From assembly GCA_021810805.1 (NCBI GenBank), contig JAJZHW010000002.1:96998-160997 (forward strand): a stretch of DNA of 64,000 nt. The letters are read 5' to 3'. This DNA is from Nitrospirota bacterium (lineage in GTDB: Bacteria; Nitrospirota; Leptospirillia; Leptospirillales; Leptospirillaceae). The notes below the pieces were generated by a model. The model was not told the DNA's origin, did no database searches, and saw nothing but the letters and a program-made list of their open reading frames with translations. Made by a program: the position numbers and the translations under genes. This document shows, piece by piece, positions 28,455 through 40,799 of this stretch (position 1 is the stretch's first letter; the number at the start of each line of letters is the position of its first letter).

Positions 28455-29894
28455 TTGTCCGGGATCGGATCTTCGGAACCCGAACCGAAAGGAGCTTCTT
28501 CCTTGCTCTCGAGAAAACGCTCCCTCGCCCCCCTCACCCCCGAAGAACGCCTTCTCTCCGTCACTTATGGCGGCCGCTCCTTTTCCCGGGAAGTCCCCCG
28601 CTATGAAATGCCCAGAGAGGGGATCCCGGCGGAGGCCGCCTATCGTCTGATCACCGACGAGCTGAACCTCGACGGAAATCCCTCCCTGAACCTGGCCACC
28701 TTCGTCACCACATGGATGGAGCCGGAAGCCGAAAGGCTGGTGAACTGTACCCTGAACAAGAATCTGGTGGACCAGGAAGAGTATCCCCAGACCGGCGTGA
28801 TCCAGGAGCGGGTGGTCAACATGCTTTCCCGCCTTTTTCATGCCCCGAAGGGAGAGGGAGGAATCGGCACGGCCACGGTCGGCTCCTCCGAGGCCATCAT
28901 GCTGGCCCTTCTGGCCCACAAGACCCGCTGGAAAAAGGAGCGTTTGGCCCGGGGGCTGTCCGCCGACCGTCCGAACATCGTGGCGTCGAGCGGCGTCCAT
29001 GTCGTCTGGGAGAAGTTCGCCCGCTATTTCGAGGTGGAGCTCCGGCTCCTTCCCATGGCGGGGGATCGCTACACCCTTGATCCCGAGGCGGTGGAGAGGG
29101 CGGTCGACGAGCGGACCATCTGCGTGGGGGCGATTCTGGGGACGACCTATACCGGCCATCTCGATCCGGTGGAGGAGATCGACCGGGTCCTCACAAAGCT
29201 CCGGGACGACAAGGGGTGGGAGATTCCGATTCATGTGGACGGAGCCAGCGGGGGATTCGTCCTTCCCTTCCTTGAGCCCGATCTTCGCTGGGATTTCAGG
29301 CTTCCCCGAGTCCGCTCCATCAATGTCTCCGGCCACAAGTTCGGTCTCGTCTATCCGGGAATCGGCTGGCTTCTCTTCCGGGAAGCCGCCGATCTTCCCG
29401 AGGATCTGGTCTTTCGCGTCAACTATTTGGGAGGCGAGGAGTCGACCTACACCCTCAATTTCTCGCGGGGCAGCTCCATGATGCTGGCCCAGTACTACAT
29501 GCTTCTCCGGCTGGGTGTTGACGGCTATCGCCGCATTCATGGGACCTCAATGGCCAATGCCCGCATTTTGGCCAAGAGGCTGGCCGAAGATGGGCGCTTT
29601 CGGGTCATCGGCGCGGCGGACCACCTTCCCATCGTCACCTTCGAGGTGGCAAAAGAGGCAGGATTTTCCGCGGTGGCCCTCTCCGAGAAAATCCGGGAGC
29701 GGGGCTGGATCGTGCCCGCCTATCCGCTTCCGTCCGATCTTACCGATCGGGTGATTCTTCGCGTGGTGGTGAAGGAAAACTTCAGCCGGGACATGGCCGA
29801 TCTTCTCCTTTCCGACATTTTCCGGGCTGCAACAACCTTCGCTCGAAGCTCATCTTCCACACACAATCTGCACCATCGCCATGGCGTCTGCTGA
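28455..29894 (+). CDS. gadB: Glutamate decarboxylase
   Basis: LNLATFVTTWMEPEAERLVNCTLNKNLVDQEEYPQT, IHVDGASGGFVLPF, SINVSGHKFGLVYPGIGW (PLP lysine). Confidence 0.93.
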   Translation: MSGIGSSEPEPKGASSLLSRKRSLAPLTPEERLLSVTYGGRSFSREVPRYEMPREGIPAEAAYRLITDELNLDGNPSLNLATFVTTWMEPEAERLVNCTLNKNLVDQEEYPQTGVIQERVVNMLSRLFHAPKGEGGIGTATVGSSEAIMLALLAHKTRWKKERLARGLSADRPNIVASSGVHVVWEKFARYFEVELRLLPMAGDRYTLDPEAVERAVDERTICVGAILGTTYTGHLDPVEEIDRVLTKLRDDKGWEIPIHVDGASGGFVLPFLEPDLRWDFRLPRVRSINVSGHKFGLVYPGIGWLLFREAADLPEDLVFRVNYLGGEESTYTLNFSRGSSMMLAQYYMLLRLGVDGYRRIHGTSMANARILAKRLAEDGRFRVIGAADHLPIVTFEVAKEAGFSAVALSEKIRERGWIVPAYPLPSDLTDRVILRVVVKENFSRDMADLLLSDIFRAATTFARSSSSTHNLHHRHGVC

Positions 29895-29897
29895 ATC

Positions 29898-30830
29898 GTG
29901 AACTCATCCGGCACCATTTCTGGGCGAGGGGGTCTCTCGGGAGGGGGAATCCCTCAAAAAGGCTCGGGTTCCTCCGATAAGGGAGTGATAACCCTCATCA
30001 TCAGCATTGCTGCTGTGATCTTTTCTCTGGGAACGCTCATCAGCGACGTGATTCGAAACAGGAACCTCCTGATCCACGATCTGCAGATCGATGGTCAGGT
30101 CTTTCATCGCACTCTGATCCAGCTTGATCGTCTGCATTGCTCCTCCTTCGGGACGAAGGGGCCGTTTTCCTCGGGGATGTGCCGGGATTCCTCCTTCTTC
30201 GTTCCCCCGTCCAATTCCCGGGGACGGGAGATCCTGCTTCAGAGGGCGGAATCTCTTGAGAATAGGATCGAGGTTCTTCTCAGGAAGCTGAATATGGGGG
30301 AGTTCGGCTATGTCACTCCTGTCGACTACCGGACCTTGGCCAAGGAGGAGATCAGGGATCTCAACTTCGAAAAGGCGAATCTCTACATCGGTAAGGAGGT
30401 CCGGGAAATTGCCGCTTACCGGGGTCATCCGGGTTATGTCTTGAGATCGATTCACGCCGATCTTATGAAAGGCTGGTACCAGAGCATTCTCGAAGGAAGA
30501 AAGCGGGACCATCTCTCGGGAGGGGCATATTTTGACAGGGCCCTTGCCAAGGCCGAGAGCCAGATTTCCATTCTTCCCGTCAGAAACTATACGATCGTCT
30601 TCATCCTTCAGCAGAAAGGTTGCGCCCGCCGGGTGGGAAGGAGTCTCTTCTATGACAAGTCCCGGGAAAGGGGAGACTATGATGCGTTCAGAACTTCCCG
30701 GGAGATTTTGAAAAACGAGCCGAAATCCGTCAAACTTCTTCACCCTCTTCGGGGGCATGATGCCATTTTTGAGGCAGGCCAACGAGGCGCGATTCTGTCG
30801 ACCTGTCAGGAAATGTTTGAGCAAATTTAG
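29898..30830 (+). CDS. Hypothetical single-TM protein
   Basis: GTG start right after gadB; Gly/Ser-rich N-terminus, then TM VITLIISIAAVIFSLGTLI. An antisense ORF of similar length also exists, so the call is moderate. Confidence 0.5.
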   Translation: MNSSGTISGRGGLSGGGIPQKGSGSSDKGVITLIISIAAVIFSLGTLISDVIRNRNLLIHDLQIDGQVFHRTLIQLDRLHCSSFGTKGPFSSGMCRDSSFFVPPSNSRGREILLQRAESLENRIEVLLRKLNMGEFGYVTPVDYRTLAKEEIRDLNFEKANLYIGKEVREIAAYRGHPGYVLRSIHADLMKGWYQSILEGRKRDHLSGGAYFDRALAKAESQISILPVRNYTIVFILQQKGCARRVGRSLFYDKSRERGDYDAFRTSREILKNEPKSVKLLHPLRGHDAIFEAGQRGAILSTCQEMFEQI

Positions 30831-31175
30831 ACCAAAGTTCCAGCAAGAATAACCTCTAAAAAATAAATTTTATTTTTTCAAAATGAGATGAATAATTCCT
30901 GTCGCCGCGCGAGTTGGCCCCTTAGGATTTCCTCGGCCACTCCCTCCGTTGTTCCCGGGGAAGACGTTCAGAGGGAGGGCTGAAGGGTCCTCCCCAGACG
31001 TCGAAAACCCCACGATGATTTTCAAGTGTCCAAAGGGAGGCTGATTTGTGATCTATGCGCTTCTTCCTGGCTTTTTCTTTGGAAATTTGATAAAAGTTTC
31101 CTGATAAAAAACATCCAGGCCGGATGAATGGACGAGTGTAAGGAACTCACACTGTTGGGGTAAAGGGGTCGGCTC

Positions 31176-33296
31176 ATGTCCGCGCGAAAGCATCGCTGGG
31201 AAGAGGAGCATTACCGCTTCGAGGCGATCTTCGCGTCCTCGGTGGATGCGATTCTTGCCGTCGATCCCATGCGCCACATCGTCCTGGCCAGCCCCTCCGT
31301 CTCCCGGATCTTCGGCTACGATCCCGACGAGCTCGTGGGCCGATCGATTTCAATCCTCTATGCCCGCACCGAGGACTTCATCGAGCAGGGACGTCTCCGG
31401 TATTCAAGTGAGGCGGGCGAGGCGCTGTCCTCCTACGAAGTCGAATATCGACGAAAGGACGGGTCGACCTTTCCCGGCGAGGCCTCGGGGCGGAAGATCC
31501 TCTCCTCCAAGGGAAGCGGAGCCATCGCCGGCTACATGGTGACCATCCGGGACATCTCCCGGCGGCGCCAGCTGATCAATGCCCTGGCCCGGGAAAAGGA
31601 GCAGTGGTTCGTCACCCTGAAGAGCCTGGGGGAAGGAGTGATCGTGGCCGATGCCTCGGGCCTCGTGACCTTCATGAATCCGGCGGCGGAGCTCCTCACC
31701 GGCTGGAGCTTTCTCGAGGCCTCTGGCCAGCCGGCGTCCGCGGTTTATGCGGCGATTTCCGAAGAGGAAGAGGAGCGTCGAAGCGATCCGGTGGCCCGCT
31801 GCCTCGCCACCGGCCACATCGTGGGGCTGGCCAACCACACCTGCCTCCTCACCCGGGACGGCCGGAAGCTGGCCGTGGAGGATTCGGCCTCCCCCATCCG
31901 GGACGGGGACCGGACCACCGGCGTGGTGCTGGTCTTCCGGGACGTCACCGAAAAAAGGGAGATGGAGCGCCAGCTTGCCCATCAGGCCCGCTACGACTAC
32001 CTTACCCAGATTCCCAACCGCGTGCTCTTCCACGACCGCCTCGACCAGGCCCTGGTCCGGGCGAGGCGCACCGGCTCCCCCCTCGCACTCCTCTACATGG
32101 ATCTCGACAGCTTCAAGGAAATCAACGATACCCTGGGCCATGCGGCCGGGGATCTCGTTCTCCGCACGGCCGCCGAGAGGCTCGTGAAGGCGGTGAGGGA
32201 GGAGGATACCGTGGCCCGCATGGGAGGCGACGAGTTTACCGTCGTCATGTCGGGATTCTCGGGGCGGGAGGATGTGGTGGAGACGGTGGGCCGTCTTTTC
32301 GGCTCCCTCTCCGGGCCGCTGGTGGTGGGGGGGCAGGAGGTCTCCGTCTCGGCCAGCGTGGGGGTCGCCCTCTTTCCCGAGGACGGAGAGGAGGCAGACC
32401 GCCTCCTCAGAAATGCCGATATCGCCATGTACAAGGCGAAGGAGCGACGGGGGAACGCCGTGGAGTTCTTCCGCTCCGAGCTCACCGGCGAGCTTGAGGT
32501 GCGCGTCGGATTCTCCGCGGCCCTGCGTCGGGCGGTGGAGCGCCACGAACTCTTTTTGGAGTTCCAGCCGGAGGTGGAGACCGTCTCCGGGAAGGTCCGG
32601 GGGGTCGAGGCGCTGGTCCGCTGGAACCATCCCCTCCAGGGGCCGCTCCTTCCGGGAGCCTTTCTCCCGCAGGCCCTCCGCATCGGTCTGGGCTCGGACA
32701 TCTCCGACTGGGTACTGAAAAATGCGGCTCTCGCCGCCCTCTCCTGGGGGAGGGACGCCGGGGACTCCTCCCTTCCCGTCTCCGTCAACGTCTCTCCCCG
32801 GGAGCTCCGCGCTCCGGTCTCCCTGGTCTCCCGTCTCCGAGGGATCCTCGCCGACACGGGCCTCCCTCCGGAGCGGCTCGAGATCGAGATCGCCTTCCCC
32901 GACGGCCGTCTGGGGGAGGAAGCGCCGCGCCTTTCGGAGATTCGCGCTCTGGGAGTCCGGCTTGTGGCCGACGACTTCGGAGACGGCGTCGTCTCTCTCG
33001 ACCTTCTCCGGTCGGGGCTTTTCGATCGGGTGAAGCTCTCTCGGCAGCTGTCGCCCGGACCGGATTCCGGAGGATTCGATCCCAAGGGCGCCGCCATGGT
33101 CCGGGCGCTCCTTGCCCTTCTCCGGGACCTGGAGATCCCGGCGGTCGCCAAGGGCGCCGAAAGCCGCGAGACCCTTCGGATCCTCCGGGAGGCCGGTTTC
33201 CGCTACGTGCAGGGATACGCCGTCTCCCGCCCCCTTCCCCCCGGGGAGATCGCGGGGTTTGTGGCTGCGGCCCGGATCCTCTCCGGTGGCGCCTGA
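31176..33296 (+). CDS. PAS-PAS-GGDEF-EAL cyclic-di-GMP signalling protein
   Basis: Two PAS domains, REEDTVARMGGDEF (I-site + GGDEF), EALVRWNHP, DDFGDG, VQGYAVSRP. Confidence 0.92.
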   Translation: MSARKHRWEEEHYRFEAIFASSVDAILAVDPMRHIVLASPSVSRIFGYDPDELVGRSISILYARTEDFIEQGRLRYSSEAGEALSSYEVEYRRKDGSTFPGEASGRKILSSKGSGAIAGYMVTIRDISRRRQLINALAREKEQWFVTLKSLGEGVIVADASGLVTFMNPAAELLTGWSFLEASGQPASAVYAAISEEEEERRSDPVARCLATGHIVGLANHTCLLTRDGRKLAVEDSASPIRDGDRTTGVVLVFRDVTEKREMERQLAHQARYDYLTQIPNRVLFHDRLDQALVRARRTGSPLALLYMDLDSFKEINDTLGHAAGDLVLRTAAERLVKAVREEDTVARMGGDEFTVVMSGFSGREDVVETVGRLFGSLSGPLVVGGQEVSVSASVGVALFPEDGEEADRLLRNADIAMYKAKERRGNAVEFFRSELTGELEVRVGFSAALRRAVERHELFLEFQPEVETVSGKVRGVEALVRWNHPLQGPLLPGAFLPQALRIGLGSDISDWVLKNAALAALSWGRDAGDSSLPVSVNVSPRELRAPVSLVSRLRGILADTGLPPERLEIEIAFPDGRLGEEAPRLSEIRALGVRLVADDFGDGVVSLDLLRSGLFDRVKLSRQLSPGPDSGGFDPKGAAMVRALLALLRDLEIPAVAKGAESRETLRILREAGFRYVQGYAVSRPLPPGEIAGFVAAARILSGGA

Positions 33297-33318
33297 AGAG
33301 AAAAGGAGCGGAGAGAGA

Positions 33319-36216
33319 ATGTCCGGAAACGATCAGAAGGGCTCCTCCCGGGGGAGCCGGCAGATCCGGGATTCGATTGCGGCCTTTCTCCTGGAGGAGC
33401 GAAGCCCCCGATTCCCCTTTGCCGTCGCCCTGCTCGTCGTCGCTCTGGCCTTTGTCCTGAGGCTTCTCATCGCTCCGGTGCCGGCGGGACTCCAGTACAT
33501 CACCTTCTTTCCCGCGGTCGCCCTGTCGGCGATCTTCGCCGGATTCCCGGCGGGCGTCTTTGCCACCCTGCTCTGCATCCCCCTGGCCACCTTCGTCTTC
33601 GTCTCCCCCTACTGGACCGTCTCCTGGGAGGTCCTGCAGAGAAGCCTCTGGTCCAATCTCGTCTTTCTGGGGGACGGACTCCTCGTCTCCTTCGCCGTGG
33701 GGCTTCTGAGAAGCCTTCGGGCCCGGGCCGAAGACCGCCTCCACGGAGCTGTCGAGAGCCTCGATGCCCTGAGGGGGCGAACCCGGACGATCCGATTGAT
33801 CTTCGACAACATGTTTCCCTACGTGGCCCTTCTCGACCTCGACGGGAAGATCGTCGAGATCAGTCGCACTCTCATCGCAAGGGAGGGCCAGCGCGTTGAA
33901 GATCTTCTGGGGCGCTCCTTTGCCGACCGGAAGCGGTGGACCTACGATCCCGCGGTCCACGCGCAGCTTCTTCTGGCCCTCGATCGCGCCCGGAAGGGGG
34001 AGACGGTCCGGTACGATACCCGGGTCTGGACCGAGGACGGACTCTTGCCCATCGACCTCCAGGTCTCTCCTGTCCGGGACGGCTCGGGGCGCGTGGAGGC
34101 TTTGCTTCTCTCCTCCGTGGAGATCGCGGACCGGGAGGAGGCCCTTCGCCGGCTGAAGGAGAGCGAGGAGCGCTTCCGGACGCTTTTCGAGTCGGCCGCC
34201 GACGGCGTCCTCATCGTGGGGGAAAACGGAGAGATCGAGGACCTGAATTCGACCCTGTGCCTCTGGCTCGGCTATTCCCGGGAGGAGATGGTGGGACGAA
34301 AGGTCTCGGAGTTCGTCGCCGCTTCCCAGTCGGGGGGATTTGCCGAGAGGTGGAAGGGGGTGGAGAGTTCGGGGCGGGCCCTTTTCGAGTCGGCCTACCG
34401 GAAGAGCGACGGACAGGAGCTTCCGGTGGAGGTGAACACGATCCGGGTTCAGGTGGGAGAGTCCTGGAAGCATCTCTCGCTGATCCGGGACATCACCGAG
34501 CGCCGGCGCATCGAGACCGAACTCCGGATTGCGGCCATCGCCTTCGAGTCGGCCGAGAGCATGATGGTGACAGATGCGCTGACCCGCATCCTTCGGGTCA
34601 ACAGGGCCTTCGTCGCCTCCACGGGGTATTCCGAGGAGGAGGTCCTGGGACAGACTCCTCGCATTCTCAAGTCGGGACGCCACGAATCTGCCTTCTACCA
34701 GGCGATGTGGGAGGAGCTGGCGGCGAACGGATCGTGGCAGGGGGAGATCTGGGATCGGCGGAAGAACGGCGAGGTCTACCCCAAGTGGCTCACCATCACG
34801 GCGGTCCGGGACCGGGAGGGGAGGGTGACCCACTACGTGGGCTCGCACACCGACATCACCGAACGCAAGTCGGCAGAGGAGGCCATCCGGACGCTGGCCT
34901 TCCACGATCCTCTCACGGGGCTTCCCAACCGCCGGCTCTTCTTCGACCGTCTCGACCGGGCCCTTTCGGCCGCCGCCCGTTACGGCCGCCGGGGTGCCCT
35001 GATTTTTGTCGACATCGACAACTTCAAGGTGCTGAACGACACCCGGGGCCATGCCCAGGGAGACGACCTTCTCCTCCATGTGGGGAGGCGGCTGAAAGAA
35101 ATCGTCCGGGCGGTCGACACCGTGGCCCGTCTCGGCGGGGACGAGTTCGTCGTCATGGCCGAGAACCTCTCCCCCGATTTGCCGGGAGCCTCCCGGGAGG
35201 CCGAACATCTCGCAGGAAAGATCGTCGCCTCCCTGCGGGAGCCGTATCCGCTGGAGCCCTCTCCCTACCGGACGACCACGAGCGTGGGGGTCGCCCTCTT
35301 CGACGGGAAGGAGGGCGGTCGGGAGGAGATCCTGCGGCAGGCCGATCTCGCCATGTACCAGGCCAAGCGCGCCGGAAAAGGCGCCTTCCGGTTCTTCGAT
35401 CCCCGGATGGAGTCGGCGGTCCGGGAGAGGTCGGCTCTCACCCAGGATCTTCAGGAGGCCCTCGAAGGGGGCCAGTTTCGTCTCTTCTATCAGCCCCAGG
35501 CGGATTCTTCGGGGAAAATCCGCGGGGCGGAGGCCCTGCTGCGCTGGCTCCACCCCGTTCGGGGAGTCGTCGGGCCCGACCGGTTCATCCCGGCGGCGGA
35601 GGAGTCGGGGCTGATTGTGCCCCTGGGTCGATTCGTGACAGAGGAGGCTCTGGCGGCCCTGGCCCGATGGAGCGCCAAGGGTCTTCTTCCGGAGGGCTTC
35701 GCTCTGGGGGTGAATCTTTCCGTCCGCCAGTTCCGGGAGGAGGGGTTCTGCGGGGAGGTGGGGGAGGCCCTGGTGCGCCACGGTGTCGACCCCTCCCGGA
35801 TTTTCTTCGAGATCACCGAATCCCTGCTCATCGACGGTCCCGATTCGGTGGGTCGGACCATCGATGCGCTTCGGGCGCTGGGGGTGGCCTTTTCCATCGA
35901 CGATTTCGGGACGGGCTACTCCTCTCTCTCCTACCTCCGGAAGCTTCCCGTCGACCAGATCAAGATCGACCGCTCCTTCGTGAAGGATCTCGACACCAGC
36001 GGGGGAGACCGGACCATCGTCGCCACCATCGTCGTCCTGGCCCGGGCGCTCTCCCTCGAGGTCGTGGCCGAGGGGGTGGAGACGGCCGAGCAGAAAAAGA
36101 TCCTCGAGGAGATGGGGTGCGAGCGCTTCCAGGGGTACCTCTTTGGCCGGCCCGTTCCCGAGGAAGAGTTCGTCGTCCGGCTCGCCGAGAATGGTTCTTT
36201 GGAAAAAAAGGGATGA
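33319..36216 (+). CDS. DUF4118-like membrane sensor-PAS-PAS-GGDEF-EAL cyclic-di-GMP signalling protein
   Basis: Multi-TM N-terminus (LLIAPVPAGLQYITFFPAVALSAIFAGFPAGVFATLL), PAS repeats, RAVDTVARLGGDEF, EALLRWLHP, FFEITESLL, DDFGTGYSSL, EGVET, QGYLFGRP. Confidence 0.93.
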   Translation: MSGNDQKGSSRGSRQIRDSIAAFLLEERSPRFPFAVALLVVALAFVLRLLIAPVPAGLQYITFFPAVALSAIFAGFPAGVFATLLCIPLATFVFVSPYWTVSWEVLQRSLWSNLVFLGDGLLVSFAVGLLRSLRARAEDRLHGAVESLDALRGRTRTIRLIFDNMFPYVALLDLDGKIVEISRTLIAREGQRVEDLLGRSFADRKRWTYDPAVHAQLLLALDRARKGETVRYDTRVWTEDGLLPIDLQVSPVRDGSGRVEALLLSSVEIADREEALRRLKESEERFRTLFESAADGVLIVGENGEIEDLNSTLCLWLGYSREEMVGRKVSEFVAASQSGGFAERWKGVESSGRALFESAYRKSDGQELPVEVNTIRVQVGESWKHLSLIRDITERRRIETELRIAAIAFESAESMMVTDALTRILRVNRAFVASTGYSEEEVLGQTPRILKSGRHESAFYQAMWEELAANGSWQGEIWDRRKNGEVYPKWLTITAVRDREGRVTHYVGSHTDITERKSAEEAIRTLAFHDPLTGLPNRRLFFDRLDRALSAAARYGRRGALIFVDIDNFKVLNDTRGHAQGDDLLLHVGRRLKEIVRAVDTVARLGGDEFVVMAENLSPDLPGASREAEHLAGKIVASLREPYPLEPSPYRTTTSVGVALFDGKEGGREEILRQADLAMYQAKRAGKGAFRFFDPRMESAVRERSALTQDLQEALEGGQFRLFYQPQADSSGKIRGAEALLRWLHPVRGVVGPDRFIPAAEESGLIVPLGRFVTEEALAALARWSAKGLLPEGFALGVNLSVRQFREEGFCGEVGEALVRHGVDPSRIFFEITESLLIDGPDSVGRTIDALRALGVAFSIDDFGTGYSSLSYLRKLPVDQIKIDRSFVKDLDTSGGDRTIVATIVVLARALSLEVVAEGVETAEQKKILEEMGCERFQGYLFGRPVPEEEFVVRLAENGSLEKKG

Positions 36217-37780
36217 AGGGACGAGATGTCATGGAAGAGGGAGCCTTGATGGCGGCACAGGAAGGGAGTAAGGAAAGACTTCCCCAGGTATTTTTCTGGA
36301 ACGACAATTTTGCGACGGGCTTCGAGGTGATCGACCGCCAGCATCGGGGGCTCGTCGAGCTCGTCAACCGGCTTCCCGCCCTTTCGGCGGGACTTCCCGG
36401 GGCGCCGGACCTTGCCGAGCTTCTCTCCGAGCAGAGATCCTACGTCGCCGTCCACTTCGCCACGGAGGAAGGCCTCTGGGAGCGGCTTCCCCACGCGGGT
36501 CCCCTCGCCCCCCTCCTCTCCCTCCACGAGGAGGAGCACCGGGACTTCGCCCGGAAAGTGGCCGGAATGGGTCGGTCGATGGGGCCGGGGGAGGTGGGGG
36601 AGATCGTTCTTTCCTGACCCACTGGCTCGCCCGCCACATCCTCGAGTCCGACCGCCGGATGGCCTTCGTCCTCAAGGGGGTGGAGCGGGGGCTCTCTCCC
36701 GGGGAGGCGCTGGCCGAGGCGGAGCAGGGGCTCGACCTGACGGCCGCCTTCACCCGGACGGTCCTGTCGATGTACGACCAGGTGGTCGACCAGGCCCTCC
36801 GGCTTATCGAGGAGATTGCCCGAAGAAAGTCCGCGGAGGGCTCTCTCCGGCTTTTGGGGCAGGTCTTCGAAAGCGTTCGGGACGGGATTCTCCTGCTGGA
36901 CCCCGCCGGGACCGTGGTCGACGCCAATCCGGCTCTCTGCCGCCGCCTGCAGTTTCGCCGGGAGGATCTCGTGGGCCGCTCGATCTTCAGCCCGTCTCCC
37001 GCTCTCTTCGACCTCGAGACTCTGGAGCGGGCCTTCCGGGAGGCGAAGGAGACGGGGCATTTTTCGGGAACGATCCTGGCCCGCCGGGAGGGAGGGGAGA
37101 CAGAAACCCTCTGGGTCTCCCTCTCCCCCGTCGTGGGAGAGACCGGAGAGAAAACACATCTGACGGCCTTTTTTGCTCCCGTCTCGGGGCTCCTCGAGGA
37201 GCGGACGGTCCTGGAGGCCGCCGCAAGTTCGGACCCCCTCACGGGAATCCCCAACCGGCGCTTCTTCGACGACCGTTTCCGGCGCTCGATCCGGGAGGCC
37301 GCCTCCGGGGGACACCGGGGAGCGCTGATCCTGGTCGATCTCGACCGGTTCAAGGCGCTCAACGATCTCCGGGGCCATCCGGCGGGGGACCAGGTGCTCC
37401 GGGAGACCGCCCGGCGACTCCGGGAGTCGGTGCGCCAGAGCGACACGGTGGCCCGCCTGGGAGGGGACGAGTTCGCCGCCGTCCTCTCCGGCCTCCATCC
37501 CGAGGAGAAAGTGGCCGCTCTCGAGGCCCGGGCCGCCGCCGAAAAGATCCGTCTTTTGCTGGCCCGTCCCTACGAGGTGAGCGTCCCGCTCGAAGACGGG
37601 GGGGAGGGGGCCTTCCGCCACCAGTGTCCTCCGAGCCTGGGGGTCGCCCTCTTCGGAGAGGGGAACCTCGGGGAGGAGCGGGAGGTCTTCGAAGAGGCGG
37701 ACCAGGCGCTCTATCGGGCCAAGCGCGCGGGGGGGAATGCCGTCTTTGTGGCCTGGGAGGAGCCCTCCGCTTCTTCGTAG
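36213..37780 (+). pseudogene. Bacteriohemerythrin-PAS-GGDEF gene interrupted by a frameshift near 36610-36617
   Basis: First frame encodes hemerythrin (VIDRQHRGLVEL, HFATEEGLW, HEEEHRDF) and stops at 36617. The next frame continues FLTHWLARHILESDRRMAFVL... through PAS and RQSDTVARLGGDEF to 37780. Confidence 0.8.
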
Positions 37781-37885
37781 GCATTTGTTGGACGAGGTCG
37801 GATCTGCCCGGTTAGAATGAAGGTCCGGGGCCGTCCGGGAGAAGGGTTCTCCCGGGCAGGCGGCCGGAAAACCCGGGAGAGAACG

Positions 37886-39896
<2,011 letters not shown>

Positions 39897-39910
<14 letters not shown>

Positions 39911-40577
39911 CGAGCTCCTCCAGGCGGTGGTTCTGGAAACCGGACCCGACCCCGCCCTTGCCGTCATCTGGCTTCACGGACTGGGTGCCGATGGCCACGA
40001 CTTCGAAGGGATCGTGCCCGAGATGGATCTTCGGGAGCCCTCCGTCCGGTTTGTCTTTCCCCATGCTCCGGTGATCCGGGTCCGGGTCAACGGGGGGATG
40101 CCGATGAGGGCGTGGTACGACATCGCCCATCCCGAAATCGGTCGCGATCCCGATCTCGAAGGGATGGGAGGGTCGGTGGCGGAGGTCGAGAAGCTGGTGG
40201 GTCAAGAGATCTCTCGCGGGATCCCCCGGGAGCGGATCGTGCTGGCAGGATTTTCCCAGGGAGGGGTGATTGCCCTCCTGTCGGCCTTCACCACGGGCCT
40301 TCGGTATGCCGGTGTGCTGGCCCTGTCGACCTATCTTCCCCCGGCGCCGGATCTTCGGCTTGTGGATAGCCCCACGCCCCTTCTGATGGTCCACGGGACA
40401 GAGGATCCGGTGGTCCCCTTTCGCCTGGGTAAGAGCAGTTTTGACCGGATCGTGGCGCTTGGCGGAGCGGGGGAGAGGCGCTGGCTCGACTACCGCATGG
40501 GCCACTCGGTCTGTCTCCCCGAAGTCGAAGAGATCTCCTCCTGGCTCCGGACCATCGCCAACAATCCCCTCTCCTGA
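39897..40577 (+). CDS. Carboxylesterase / phospholipase family alpha/beta hydrolase
   Basis: [26 protein letters not shown] nucleophile elbow, [18 protein letters not shown]. Confidence 0.9.
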
Positions 40578-40799
40578 GATGGCGCGGGGGAGCGGTCCTC
40601 CCATTCAAAATGGCGAAATGGGGGGGGGCTTTTCGTCCCCATAGTCATCTGACCTAAGAACCATCGGCCATCACTGTACCGGTTGTGAAATTTTTTTCAT
40701 ATGTTTTTACTTTTTAAAATATGGAGGATGTGTTAGGATAAGGGCTCAGAACTTACTGATAAAGACGGGGAAAAAATAGGCTGCAGGAGAAGGTAAGGC

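Noticed and set aside
30940-31170. Possible c-di-GMP riboswitch upstream of the GGDEF-EAL gene
   Set aside because: There are stems (e.g. GACGT...GGGAGG...CCTCCC...ACGTC), but I could not find the conserved GEMM-I/II core nucleotides.
32785-35781. 998-aa minus-strand ORF over the GGDEF/EAL genes
   Set aside because: Antisense to two strongly supported c-di-GMP genes; composition typical of a reverse-complement artefact.
33936-36617. 893-aa + strand ORF in an alternative frame of the second GGDEF-EAL gene
   Set aside because: Only its 3' end (from ~36213, hemerythrin) is real coding; the rest is an out-of-frame reading of the GGDEF-EAL gene.
40690-40712. CRP/FNR-like or same-family operator TGTGAAATTTTTTTCATA
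   Set aside because: Weak dyad; spacing (TGAAA-N4-TTTCA) differs from the 17193-17247 array and from CRP consensus TGTGA-N6-TCACA; likely AT-rich promoter sequence.
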